The position numbers and the translations under genes were made by a program. Below the pieces are notes generated by a model. That model did not search any database. It saw only the letters and a program-made list of their open reading frames with translations, and was not told the DNA's origin. Of a stretch of DNA of 12,419 nt, positions 1-6,323 are shown in pieces. The DNA is from an uncultured bacterium (GTDB taxonomy: Bacteria > Actinomycetota > Actinomycetes > S36-B12). The stretch spans positions 1 to 12,419 of the forward strand of contig CAITYI010000247.1 in assembly GCA_903896585.1 (NCBI GenBank), in the 5' to 3' direction. The first letter of the stretch is position 1, and each line of letters starts with the position of its first letter.

Positions 1-1
1 G

Positions 2-481
2 GGCCTCAACCTTGGTTTCGCCCCGGACGGCAACGAAAGCAATGCGTATGAGCAGATGAAGGGCAAGGTGCAACAAGAACTCAAGCAGCACTTCCGTCCA
101 GAGTTCCTCAACCGGATTGACGATGTCATTGTCTTCCACCAACTCAGCCAAGACGAGATCGTTGAGATTGTCGATCTCATGATTGCCGGTTTGGAAAAGC
201 GTCTGCAGGAAATGGACATGGCGATCGAGCTGACCACCGCGGCCAAGGCTCTGCTCGCCGAACGTGGTTACGACTCGACTTTGGGTGCCCGACCATTGCG
301 CCGCACCATTCAGCGCGATCTCGAGGATCCACTTTCGGAGAAGTTGCTCTTCGGTGATCTCAAGCCGGGCAGCATTGTTGTCGTCGATGTTGTTGGCGAA
401 GGTGACGCACGCGAGTTCAACTTCACCGCAACACCACGCGAGCCACTTCCGGATTCACCTCCCGTTGAAGCTGCGGGCTAG
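2..481 (+). CDS. clpC: ClpC AAA+ chaperone subunit of Clp protease, C-terminal part
   Basis: This is the C-terminal ~159 residues of a ClpC/ClpA-type unfoldase, open at the left edge of the window (frame starts at base 2). Visible are the end of the second AAA+ module, with the FRPEFLNRIDD segment and its arginine finger, and the D2 small domain with the GYDSTLGARPLRRTIQ sensor-2 motif. A short variable tail ends in VEAAG. Family knowledge: ClpC hexamers unfold substrates for ClpP in the cytoplasm of Actinomycetota and Firmicutes. The 5' part, including the N-domain and the ClpP-binding loop, lies outside the window. It converges on the minus-strand regulator at 595. Identification is firm for ClpC versus ClpB because the D2 end and short tail match ClpC; the rest of the protein cannot be checked. 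Confidence 0.95.
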   Translation, partial: GLNLGFAPDGNESNAYEQMKGKVQQELKQHFRPEFLNRIDDVIVFHQLSQDEIVEIVDLMIAGLEKRLQEMDMAIELTTAAKALLAERGYDSTLGARPLRRTIQRDLEDPLSEKLLFGDLKPGSIVVVDVVGEGDAREFNFTATPREPLPDSPPVEAAG

Positions 482-506
482 AACTTCCAGTCCGCGTAGT
501 GCGGTA

Positions 507-592
507 GGTCAGGCGAGAGCACGGTTTAGATTGTTAGTGGATTTCGTGCGCTATCGATCGGAGATTGGCGCGAAACGTGCTCGGTCCTGACC
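507..592. terminator. Large imperfect inverted repeat between convergent genes, likely bidirectional terminator
   Basis: The arm 507-523 (GGTCAGGCGAGAGCACG) pairs with 576-592 at 14 of 17 positions: two 7-bp blocks flank three mismatches. Inside it, 542-551 (TTTCGTGCGC) pairs with 568-575 (GCGCGAAA), 8 bp with a two-base bulge, continuous with the right arm. The repeat fills most of the gap between clpC and the convergent regulator and ends three bases from the latter's stop codon. Position suggests transcription termination in both directions. There is no clear U-tract, so intrinsic termination is an inference. Confidence 0.55.
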
Positions 593-594
593 AT

Positions 595-897
595 TCATGT
601 GCGCACTCGCTTGGGCAGTATTTGAGTGGCGCGGGCGCGACCAAAGTCGGTTTCAAATGGATCTAGTGAATCGACGACCGCATCAAGTCGATCTAAAGCT
701 CGTAGTACCCCTAGGAAGGTGTCCAATCCCACGGTCACCTCGCCCCGCTCCAGGCGGCTCACGGTGTCCCGGGTAATTCCTGCGCGCTCTGCGACCTGGG
801 ACATGGTGAGCCCCCGCAGTTTTCGCCAGGTGCTGATGTAGCCCCCAAGTTCTTTGCCTGAATTAACAACTTTTGCCGGTACGGGACGAGTAGCCAT
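595..897 (-). CDS. HipB-like XRE-family helix-turn-helix regulator, orphan
   Basis: This is a 100-residue cytoplasmic DNA-binding protein. A Cro/C1-type HTH spans about residues 20-70 (LTMSQVAERAGITRDTVSRLE is the helix-turn-helix core). The tail, with LDPFETDFGRARA and LPKRVR, is the form seen in actinobacterial HipB-like proteins encoded next to HipA kinases. In the usual HipBA operon the toxin follows the regulator directly. Here the next DNA downstream is the inverted repeat and the end of clpC, so no HipA partner is present on that side. It may be an orphan antitoxin or a free-standing repressor. The start at 897 has no clear Shine-Dalgarno site; a TATAAT-like CATTAT lies about 6 nt before it, so leaderless translation is possible. 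The family call is strong; the role is unknown. Confidence 0.85.
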   Translation of the reverse strand: MATRPVPAKVVNSGKELGGYISTWRKLRGLTMSQVAERAGITRDTVSRLERGEVTVGLDTFLGVLRALDRLDAVVDSLDPFETDFGRARATQILPKRVRT

Positions 898-938
898 GCG
901 CTAATAATGTCACAGCGGTATTACTTAAACACCATTAA

Positions 939-956
939 TGCATGCCACAGCATACA
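939..956. promoter_or_regulatory. Inverted repeat upstream of the HipB-like gene, candidate operator
   Basis: TGCATGC-CACA-GCATACA is an inverted repeat with 7-bp arms matching at 6 of 7 positions and a 4-base spacer. It lies about 42 bp upstream of the minus-strand regulator's start codon, where an autoregulatory operator would be expected. HipB-type proteins commonly repress their own promoters. The assignment rests only on symmetry and position. Confidence 0.35.
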
Positions 957-1036
957 TTAGAGCGCATCGGGAATCTTCATGTCTCATCTCCTCGAGCCCC
1001 TTGAGGCTCATGCAATCCAGCCACTCCATGACTGGC

Positions 1037-1105
1037 TCGGCTGACGTCACAATTGGTTGCAGCGGTCGTTTCCTCTTGGCCGGTTTCGCAGATGGTCATG
1101 TTCAC
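1037..1105 (+). pseudogene. Relic fragment of the YtcJ-like amidohydrolase gene (duplicate of 8003-8071)
   Basis: This 69-bp stretch matches 8003-8071 at 63 of 69 positions without gaps. The matching segment encodes residues 46-68 of the amidohydrolase at 7868-9478, including the GFADGHVH metal-binding motif. The reading frame is intact and 19 of 23 residues are conserved (changes D to G, D to S, G to R, M to L; one synonymous change), but a TAG follows at 1108-1110 and nothing else of the gene is clearly recognisable. An in-frame ATG at 1028 gives a 27-codon ORF at most. It sits in the gene-free stretch before the HDAC operon. I read it as debris of a duplicated or displaced amidohydrolase gene rather than a functional peptide. 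Confidence 0.75.
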
Positions 1106-1190
1106 GGGTAGCCGTGGGGTGCACATTGACCATGAGTGATTCTTCCTAACAGTGTTAACAAAACTGTAATCATTTTCTTGCCTAATCCCG

Positions 1191-1219
1191 TTGACGTTAC
1201 CTCTGTCAGTCAATAGTCT
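1191..1219 (+). promoter_or_regulatory. Sigma70-type promoter of the HDAC-transporter operon
   Basis: TTGACG (1191-1196) and TAGTCT (1214-1219) are separated by exactly 17 bp, giving 5/6 and 4/6 matches to the -35 and -10 consensus. Transcription would start near 1226, leaving about 80 nt of leader before the HDAC gene at 1306. The -10 with its following bases (TAGTCTCGAC) resembles the candidate TetR operator at 7765-7777 (TAGTCTACGACTA), less one base. Confidence 0.6.
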
Positions 1220-1262
1220 CGACCTTACGTTGTTAGTTTGATGCAGGTTGAGGGAGACGATT

Positions 1263-1309
1263 GTGAGTACATCGGAAACCTCAACGTGAGGCGTGGAAGC
1301 CGCCAGTGA
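1263..1309 (+). other. Two tiny leader ORFs chained by GTGA overlaps to the HDAC start
   Basis: A strong Shine-Dalgarno sequence (GAGGGAG, 1250-1256) lies 6 nt before GTG 1263, which opens an 8-codon ORF (MSTSETST) ending in TGA at 1287-1289. That stop overlaps GTG 1286, which opens a 7-codon ORF (MRRGSRQ) ending in TGA at 1307-1309. This stop in turn overlaps the HDAC start GTG at 1306. Each junction is a GTGA overlap. The layout could couple translation into the HDAC gene, which has only a modest site of its own (GGAAG, 1295-1299). It could also be chance: the codons are few and no homologue is known to me. Confidence 0.35.
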
Positions 1310-2412
1310 CAACCGGGTTCGTCTGGAAGGACATCTACGGCTGGCATGACACTGGAACTTCTGCCGGGGCATTTCCCCCCGGAGGATTCGCCCAGCCCCA
1401 TCAACATTTTGAAAGTGCGGAAAGTAAAACTCGGTTCGCCTCGCTGGTTGACGTATCGGGGCTGGGAGACCATTTGGTGCGTCTCGCGGTTACTCCTGCG
1501 TCGGAGGAAGACCTTCTCCTTGTTCACAACCAGGCACATGTGACCAACATGCGCGAGCTCAGTGCTGATCCAAAAGGTGGGGACGCAGGAGACGGTCTCT
1601 CCCCATTTGGACATGGCTCATTTGAAATCGCACTCATGGCGGCGGGTGGCACGATCGCGGCGGTGAATGCCGTCCTTACCGGTGAGGTCGCCAATGCATA
1701 TGCCCTGGTCAGGCCTCCGGGGCATCACGCTAGACCTGAAACAGGCATGGGGTTTTGCCTATTTTCAAATTCCGGAGTGGCAATTCGAAAGGCCATGCGG
1801 GACCACAATGTTGAACGAGTTGCGGTCGTGGATTGGGATGTTCATCATGGCAACGGTACCCAAGAGGTTTTTTACTCAGACCCGAATGTCTTGACAATCT
1901 CCATTCATCAAGATGGTCTGTTTCCTCCCGATAGTGGTCACATTCATGAACAAGGTGTTGATGAGGGTGTGGGAGCAAATATCAATGTTCCTCTCCCCGC
2001 CGGTTCCGGTAACGGTGCCTATCTCGAGGCCATGGATCGTGTGGTTATTCCAGCTCTACAAAGATTTAAGCCAGACTTGATTGTGGTGGCCAGTGGATTT
2101 GATGCCGCCATGACCGATCCACTGGGACGCATGATTGTCACCGCGAATGGATATCGCCCACTGACACAGCGCCTCATGGATGCCGCAGATTCACTGTGTC
2201 AGGGCCGTCTGGTCATGAGTCATGAAGGTGGGTATTCGGCAACCTACGTTCCATTTTGTGGTTTAGCCGTGCTGGAAACGATGTCGGGAGTGCGAACTCC
2301 AGTACAGGATGCCCTTGCTCCGTTCTGGGATGTACTGCCTGACCAAGTGTTGCAACCATGGCAAGCAGATGCAGTGCAACGAGCTGCGCAGGCTGCTGGA
2401 CTCGTGGCGTAA
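1306..2412 (+). CDS. Class II HDAC-like amidohydrolase (FB188 HDAH type)
   Basis: A 368-residue zinc hydrolase of the arginase/deacetylase fold. It reads as an orthologue of the Bordetella/Alcaligenes FB188 histone-deacetylase-like amidohydrolase, which has nearly the same length and shares the opening GxVW...YGW and DTGT. Expected catalytic residues are all present: H140 and H141 in RPPGHHA, zinc ligands D178 and H180 in DWDVHHGNG, D266 in GFDAA, and Y310 in HEGGYS. The family hydrolyses acetyl-lysine-type or acetylated amine bonds in the cytoplasm; the natural bacterial substrate is generally unknown. GTG 1306 is the first possible start in frame (stop at 1264) and gives the N-terminus expected for the family. 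It is the first gene of the operon, and its stop lies 2 nt before the permease gene. This linkage suggests the transporter brings in its substrate or that of its pathway. Acetylpolyamine deacetylase is an alternative, but the sequence fits HDAH better. Confidence 0.93.
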   Translation: MTTGFVWKDIYGWHDTGTSAGAFPPGGFAQPHQHFESAESKTRFASLVDVSGLGDHLVRLAVTPASEEDLLLVHNQAHVTNMRELSADPKGGDAGDGLSPFGHGSFEIALMAAGGTIAAVNAVLTGEVANAYALVRPPGHHARPETGMGFCLFSNSGVAIRKAMRDHNVERVAVVDWDVHHGNGTQEVFYSDPNVLTISIHQDGLFPPDSGHIHEQGVDEGVGANINVPLPAGSGNGAYLEAMDRVVIPALQRFKPDLIVVASGFDAAMTDPLGRMIVTANGYRPLTQRLMDAADSLCQGRLVMSHEGGYSATYVPFCGLAVLETMSGVRTPVQDALAPFWDVLPDQVLQPWQADAVQRAAQAAGLVA

Positions 2413-2414
2413 CC

Positions 2415-3272
2415 ATGGATGCATCACTGACTCGTTCCATATTTGATGTATTGAGTGTGACGTCAATTTTGGTATTACTCGTCATGGGAATGGCCGTCAT
2501 TGTCGGCATGATGAAAGTGTTCAATCTTTGTCAGGGTGAATTTGTCCTCCTTGGCGCGTTAACGGCCTACCTCACCTATGAAATTTTCGGAAGCGTTCTT
2601 CTAGGAATACTGCTCGCCCCTATCATGGTTGGTGCATTTGGGTTGCTTCTGGAGCGCACGGTCATTCATAGGTTCTACGCCAATCCGCAAGGGGCGCTTC
2701 TCGCCACTTTCGCGGTTGGTTTAATCATTCGTGAAGGGCTTCGAACCACAATGTCAACACAAGCGTCTCCGGTTCCGGCACCCATCAGCAGCTCGTGGGT
2801 TATTTTCGGTGCAACACTGCCCGTGTGGCGAATCGTGATCATGGCGGTCACCGTTGCATTGTTGATCGTCGCTGCTGTGATTCTCATCAAGACATCGGTT
2901 GGCCTCAGAGTTCGGGCCACCCTCAATAACCCTGAGTTGGCCTCGGCATCTGGGGTGTCACGTAAGTGGATGTACGCGTGGACCTATGCAACTGGGTCAG
3001 CACTTGCCGGATTCGCTGGCGCCATGATCGTTCCGCTTCAAACTCTGTATCCAAATCTAGGTTTCGACAACCTGATCACCATGTTTATTGCTGTCATGGT
3101 GGGTGGTTTGGGCAGCTTCGCGGCGCCGGTGGTGGGTGCGGTAGCGATCGCAGTCCCAGGTTCCATCATGTCGATTCTGATCAATCCGGTCACTGCGCAA
3201 ATCCTGATCGTTTTGTGCGCAATCGTCTTCATGCGACTACGTCCAAATGGACTACTCAAAAGCGGCATGTGA
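2415..3272 (+). CDS. livH: ABC transporter permease, LivH family
   Basis: A 285-residue, very hydrophobic inner-membrane protein of the branched-chain amino acid/urea (HAAT) permease family, LivH/UrtB side. Features seen are repeated hydrophobic segments from about residue 12 on, the early NLCQGEFVLLGAL segment corresponding to the family's NxxxGxxxxxG region, and the late MFIAVMVGGLGSFAAPVVGA block typical of LivH. The EAA-like cytoplasmic loop lies around VGLRVRATLNNPELASASGVS. It forms the membrane channel with the LivM-type protein at 4588. Start ATG 2415 follows the HDAC stop by two bases; an in-frame ATG at 2358 lies inside the HDAC gene and would add residues unlike the family. The UrtB-like binding-protein context hints at urea/amide rather than amino acid transport, but permease sequence alone does not decide this. 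Confidence 0.92.
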   Translation: MDASLTRSIFDVLSVTSILVLLVMGMAVIVGMMKVFNLCQGEFVLLGALTAYLTYEIFGSVLLGILLAPIMVGAFGLLLERTVIHRFYANPQGALLATFAVGLIIREGLRTTMSTQASPVPAPISSSWVIFGATLPVWRIVIMAVTVALLIVAAVILIKTSVGLRVRATLNNPELASASGVSRKWMYAWTYATGSALAGFAGAMIVPLQTLYPNLGFDNLITMFIAVMVGGLGSFAAPVVGAVAIAVPGSIMSILINPVTAQILIVLCAIVFMRLRPNGLLKSGM

Positions 3273-3307
3273 TTAGGCCGCACCATTCACAACAGAAAAG
3301 AGGAAAA

Positions 3308-4573
3308 ATGAAACGCAAAAGTATGACGGTGGGATCACGGGGCGCGTTGCGGTCCGTTGCTCTCCTAGCAACAGTCGGGCTGGTTCTTGCCGGCTGCAGT
3401 AGTTCGGATACAGCTTCGGAGACCGAAGCAGAAGCAACCGCCACTCAGAGTGAGACCACTGAGGCGGCGGCAGAGGAGGAAGTTGACACAAGTCCCATCA
3501 AAGTCGGAGTGCTCACAGATCTGACCGGTGCATTTGGCATTGTCGGTCAGTCAAATCAGGCCGTGGCCCAGTTCACCATCGATGAAATCAACGCAAACGG
3601 TGGAATCTTGGGACGACCGGTGGAACTGGTGATCGTTGACAGTGCATCCGACCCAGCTGTCGGCGCACAGGTGGCATCCAAGTTGGTCAATGAAGACCAG
3701 GTGGATGTCGTGATAGGTGGCGTTGCGTCAAATATGCGCGAGGCCATCAAGGACATCATCGCCACTCGTGGTAACACCCCCTACATCTGGCCTGCTTCGT
3801 ATGAGGGCAATGAGTGCACACCCAACGTGTGGAATGTGGGTGCGGTTCCCAATCAACAGGTTGACCCCGTTGTAAACAGGTTATTAGCTGAGGGCAAGAA
3901 GACTTTCTTCCTCACCGGCAATGACTACCTCTACCCCCGCTCGGTTCTCGCTCAGGTGCGCAAGGTCGTTGAGGCCGGCGGTGGCGAAGTTGTGGGTGAA
4001 GAATATGTTCCGCTCGATATAACGGACACCTCCACATTGGTCAGCAAGGTTCTGGCCAGTAACGCCGATGTCCTCTTTGAGATCATTGTGCTCCCTGCAA
4101 CAGCGCCATTTATTCAAGGCGTTGTGGATGGTGGCTTTGAGGGCGAAATCGTTGGAACACTCTTCGACGAAGCCATCAACGGAATCATTGGGACCCAGGC
4201 GGATGGCCTGCTCGGTATTCAGGACTACTTCGCCACGATTGATGACACTTTCAGTCGCGACAAGGTTGCCGAATTCGCTGCAGCGTACCCTGACGAGGCC
4301 GGTCTATTCTCTGCCACATTCAATGCTCCAGCGTGGTACCGCGGTCTCTACCTGTGGAAGACCGCAGTCGAAGCAGCAGGCACAACCGATGCTGCCGAGG
4401 TGGAAAAGACAATGGACAGTGCTTCTTATGATGCGCTCATCGGTGGACCGGCAAGTATGGTCCCGGGAACCCGTCACGCTCAACTGACCATGTATCTCGG
4501 TCAAATGAACGCGGATGGTTCGGTCACAATAATCGAGTCACTCGGTAGCGTTGTTCCAGAGCAGTGCGGATAG
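3308..4573 (+). CDS. Lipoprotein substrate-binding protein of a HAAT-family ABC transporter, UrtA/AmiC-like
   Basis: A 421-residue extracellular receptor anchored by lipid. The signal peptide is hydrophobic around residues 13-28 and ends in the lipobox LAGC, so Cys30 is the lipidation site. A low-complexity linker rich in Glu, Ala, Thr and Ser (about 31-54) precedes a type I periplasmic-binding-protein fold (Peripla_BP_6-like). That fold opens with IKVGVLTDLTGAFG and carries DEINANGGILGRPVELV. The stretches YEGNECTPNVWNVG and TGNDYLYPRS resemble UrtA (urea) and AmiC/FmdD (short-chain amide) receptors more than LivJ. I infer an amide-like ligand; an amino acid cannot be excluded. The start at 3308 has a strong site (AGAGGA, 3299-3304) after a 35-nt gap and directly precedes the signal peptide. 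Its place between the two permease genes is unusual for this family. Confidence 0.92.
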   Translation: MKRKSMTVGSRGALRSVALLATVGLVLAGCSSSDTASETEAEATATQSETTEAAAEEEVDTSPIKVGVLTDLTGAFGIVGQSNQAVAQFTIDEINANGGILGRPVELVIVDSASDPAVGAQVASKLVNEDQVDVVIGGVASNMREAIKDIIATRGNTPYIWPASYEGNECTPNVWNVGAVPNQQVDPVVNRLLAEGKKTFFLTGNDYLYPRSVLAQVRKVVEAGGGEVVGEEYVPLDITDTSTLVSKVLASNADVLFEIIVLPATAPFIQGVVDGGFEGEIVGTLFDEAINGIIGTQADGLLGIQDYFATIDDTFSRDKVAEFAAAYPDEAGLFSATFNAPAWYRGLYLWKTAVEAAGTTDAAEVEKTMDSASYDALIGGPASMVPGTRHAQLTMYLGQMNADGSVTIIESLGSVVPEQCG

Positions 4574-4587
4574 TTAGCAATTAATTA

Positions 4588-5592
4588 ATGGTGATTAAAG
4601 GTCGCAATGCTGCTGCGATCGCGATAATTGTCGCGATCGCAGCAGCTTCGCCATTCATTTTCATCTTTGGTAATGACTACATCACCGGTACCCTGACCCG
4701 AATTCTTATTCTTGGGTTACTTGTTTTAAGTGTCGAGTTGGCATGGGGTCAAACCGGGATGTTCACCCTGGGCCAGGCGGTGTTTTTTGGTGTGGGCGCG
4801 TACAGCGCAGCGGTGGTGGCCAAGGATTACGGCATCACCGATGTAATTGCGATTCTTTCCGTTGCGGGGTTTGCCGGCCTGATCATCGGCCTCCTCATTG
4901 GGGCGTTCCTGTTCACCGGCAGGCGGGTCAGTGAGTTATATGTCGCCCTCTTCACCCTTGCCTTGGCCTATGCCGCACAGCGGCTGGCCACAAGTTGGTC
5001 AGCCATTGGTGCGGCAAATGGAATTCCAGGAATCCCCTTCCCCACATTGTTTGGACTGAAATTAGATTCGGGTCCGATTCTTTTCTATCTGGCCCTGGTG
5101 GTATTCGCGATCTTCTTCTTTATCTGCCTGTGGGTGGTCAATTCGCAATTTGGCTTGACCATGAACGCTATCCGCGATGACGAAGAACGGGCTGAGTTTT
5201 TCGGGTATCGACGCCAAACAATTCAGGTTCTTGTCTTCACGGGCACCGCTGGATTGGCGGCGGTGGGCGGCGGTCTATTCGCCATCACCGAAGGTTTCGT
5301 ATCACCGAGTTTGTTGGGCATCGCACTGTCTACATCGGCGGTACTGTGGGTTGTGCTCGGCGGCAAAGGCACCTTCCTCGGACCGCTCCTTGCGTTGGCA
5401 ATCCTTCAAATATTGGATCGGCGGATGCAGGACGCATTCCCACAATTTTGGCCGATCGCCATTGGTGGACTGCTACTCATAACTATTGTTTTCCTTCCCA
5501 AGGGAATCATGTCCATCCCTCAAGTCTTGCGTGAACGCAAGTCCCAGCGCGTGCTTCGGCACAGCGCACCGATTCGAGAGGATATTCAGTGA
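4588..5592 (+). CDS. livM: ABC transporter permease, LivM family
   Basis: A 334-residue polytopic membrane protein, LivM/UrtC side of the HAAT family, partner of the LivH protein. Visible are many hydrophobic segments, the family block ELAWGQTGMFTLGQAVFFGVGAY near residues 50-70, the cytoplasmic loop SQFGLTMNAIRDDEERAEFFGY (coupling helix to the ATPases), and the late LWVVLGGKGTFLGPLLAL block. The C-terminal ~30 residues are basic and hydrophilic. The start at ATG 4588 lacks an obvious ribosome-binding site (the 14-nt gap is AT-rich), and a perfect 16-bp hairpin sits in codons 8-20. Poor initiation is therefore expected relative to the binding-protein gene upstream. The stop overlaps the next start (GTGA). 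Confidence 0.92.
   Translation: MVIKGRNAAAIAIIVAIAAASPFIFIFGNDYITGTLTRILILGLLVLSVELAWGQTGMFTLGQAVFFGVGAYSAAVVAKDYGITDVIAILSVAGFAGLIIGLLIGAFLFTGRRVSELYVALFTLALAYAAQRLATSWSAIGAANGIPGIPFPTLFGLKLDSGPILFYLALVVFAIFFFICLWVVNSQFGLTMNAIRDDEERAEFFGYRRQTIQVLVFTGTAGLAAVGGGLFAITEGFVSPSLLGIALSTSAVLWVVLGGKGTFLGPLLALAILQILDRRMQDAFPQFWPIAIGGLLLITIVFLPKGIMSIPQVLRERKSQRVLRHSAPIREDIQ
4609..4646 (+). repeat. Perfect 16-bp inverted repeat with 6-nt loop at the start of livM
   Basis: 4609-4624 (GCTGCTGCGATCGCGA) and 4631-4646 are exact reverse complements separated by TAATTG. Each arm contains the 8-bp palindrome GCGATCGC. In mRNA this forms a very stable GC-rich hairpin inside the first 20 codons of the LivM gene (encoding the Ala/Ile-rich first membrane helix) and just downstream of the binding-protein gene. 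In many binding-protein operons a hairpin at this boundary protects the upstream message and lowers expression of the membrane genes; that role here is inference. Confidence 0.85.
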
Positions 5593-6323
5593 CCCTTCTG
5601 GTAGCGACGAATATTACAAAAACTTTCGGCCCCCTGGTAGCGGTCGACGATGTTTCCCTCACCATTGACAGTAATGAAGTGGTCGGGCTGATCGGACCAA
5701 ATGGCTCAGGTAAGTCAACCCTCCTGCACACTCTGTGCGGCCGCACCCTCCCGGATTCGGGCTCCATTAAATTAAATAACCGAGAGATTGCCCGAATGAG
5801 TCCAATTCGAAGGGCTCGATCCGGAATGGCCATCAAGTTTCAGTTAGCGCGAATCTATGGTCAAAAAACCGTGCGCGAGAATCTGTTGCTCGCACTTCAA
5901 GCGGAGACGAGTTTGATCGGGCTCCTCTTCAGTCGCACCAGACACCGATTCGATTCAGATATTGAAGTACTGCTCTCCGATTTCGGGCTGGAAGACTTTG
6001 TCAACGTGAAAGCCGGAGAACTCTCCCATGGTGCTCAACAGTGGCTGGAAATTGCCATGGCTATGGCGCGCAAGCCAGCGTTGCTACTCCTTGATGAACC
6101 AACGGCGGGCATGAGTCCGGCGGAACGTCAGTCAACGGGGGAGTTGATTACCATCGCAGCCCAAAAATGCGGCATTCTGATTGTCGAGCACGACCTCGGC
6201 TTCATTCGCTCAATGTGCGATCGAATCAATGTCATGCACCAAGGTTCAATTGTGGCGGTTGGGACTCCGAGCGAAATTGAGAAGGACGAGCGCGTGAAGG
6301 AGGTGTATCTGACCCGTGTCTAA
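5589..6323 (+). CDS. livG: ABC transporter ATP-binding protein, LivG/UrtD family
   Basis: A 244-residue cytoplasmic ATPase of the HAAT transporter. Motifs in order: Walker A GPNGSGKS (36-43), Q-loop Gln85 in KFQLARIYG, signature LSHGA (145-149), Walker B LLLLDE (165-170) and H-loop His201 in VEHDLGF. The signature LSHGAQQWLEIAMAMA is the form typical of UrtD rather than LivG (LSxGxQRRLEIARAL), which supports a urea/amide-type transporter. The GTG start at 5589 overlaps the LivM stop by a GTGA junction, indicating translational coupling. All catalytic motifs are intact. It pairs with the ATPase at 6316 to power the permeases. Confidence 0.93.
   Translation: MTLLVATNITKTFGPLVAVDDVSLTIDSNEVVGLIGPNGSGKSTLLHTLCGRTLPDSGSIKLNNREIARMSPIRRARSGMAIKFQLARIYGQKTVRENLLLALQAETSLIGLLFSRTRHRFDSDIEVLLSDFGLEDFVNVKAGELSHGAQQWLEIAMAMARKPALLLLDEPTAGMSPAERQSTGELITIAAQKCGILIVEHDLGFIRSMCDRINVMHQGSIVAVGTPSEIEKDERVKEVYLTRV

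Larger units (their letters stand above)
898..1305. other. 408-bp intergenic region between the divergent HipB-like gene and the HDAC operon
   Basis: No full-length gene is supported here on either strand. In order it holds the inverted repeat at 939-956, the amidohydrolase relic at 1037-1105, a weak inverted repeat ACAGT-N9-ACTGT (1149-1167) around a GTTAAC palindrome, a sigma70-like promoter at 1191-1219 and two tiny leader ORFs between 1263 and 1309. The stretch 1110-1148 might be decayed continuation of the relic, since it keeps scattered similarity to the amidohydrolase gene, but I cannot align it with confidence. Confidence 0.6.

Noticed and set aside
1024..1035. 12-bp match CTCCATGACTGG also at 9484-9495
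   Set aside because: Several matches of this length are expected by chance in a 12-kb window, and flanks do not extend.
1263..1309. A frameshift that removed a longer N-terminus of the HDAC protein
   Set aside because: The protein from GTG 1306 already begins like FB188 HDAH (GxVW...YGW) with nearly the same length, so nothing is missing.
977..1372. 131-codon minus-strand frame in the intergenic region
   Set aside because: It runs antisense through the amidohydrolase relic and the sigma70-like promoter; its composition looks non-coding and no domain is recognisable.
1225..1614. Open frame of 129 codons on the minus strand across the HDAC start
   Set aside because: It lies antisense to the HDAC leader and N-terminus, has no family resemblance, and the plus-strand protein has full catalytic motifs.
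2358..2414. Longer start for the LivH permease
   Set aside because: The added residues overlap the HDAC gene in another frame and look unlike the family; ATG 2415 fits the operon spacing.
2458..2465. Octamer TGACGTCA, also at 1042-1049 and 8008-8015
   Set aside because: Two copies are explained by the relic duplication, and a third inside a coding region can be chance; no sign of a regulatory site.
2966..3307. Upstream extension of the binding-protein frame
   Set aside because: It overlaps the LivH gene; the strong ribosome-binding site and the lipoprotein signal peptide place the start at 3308.
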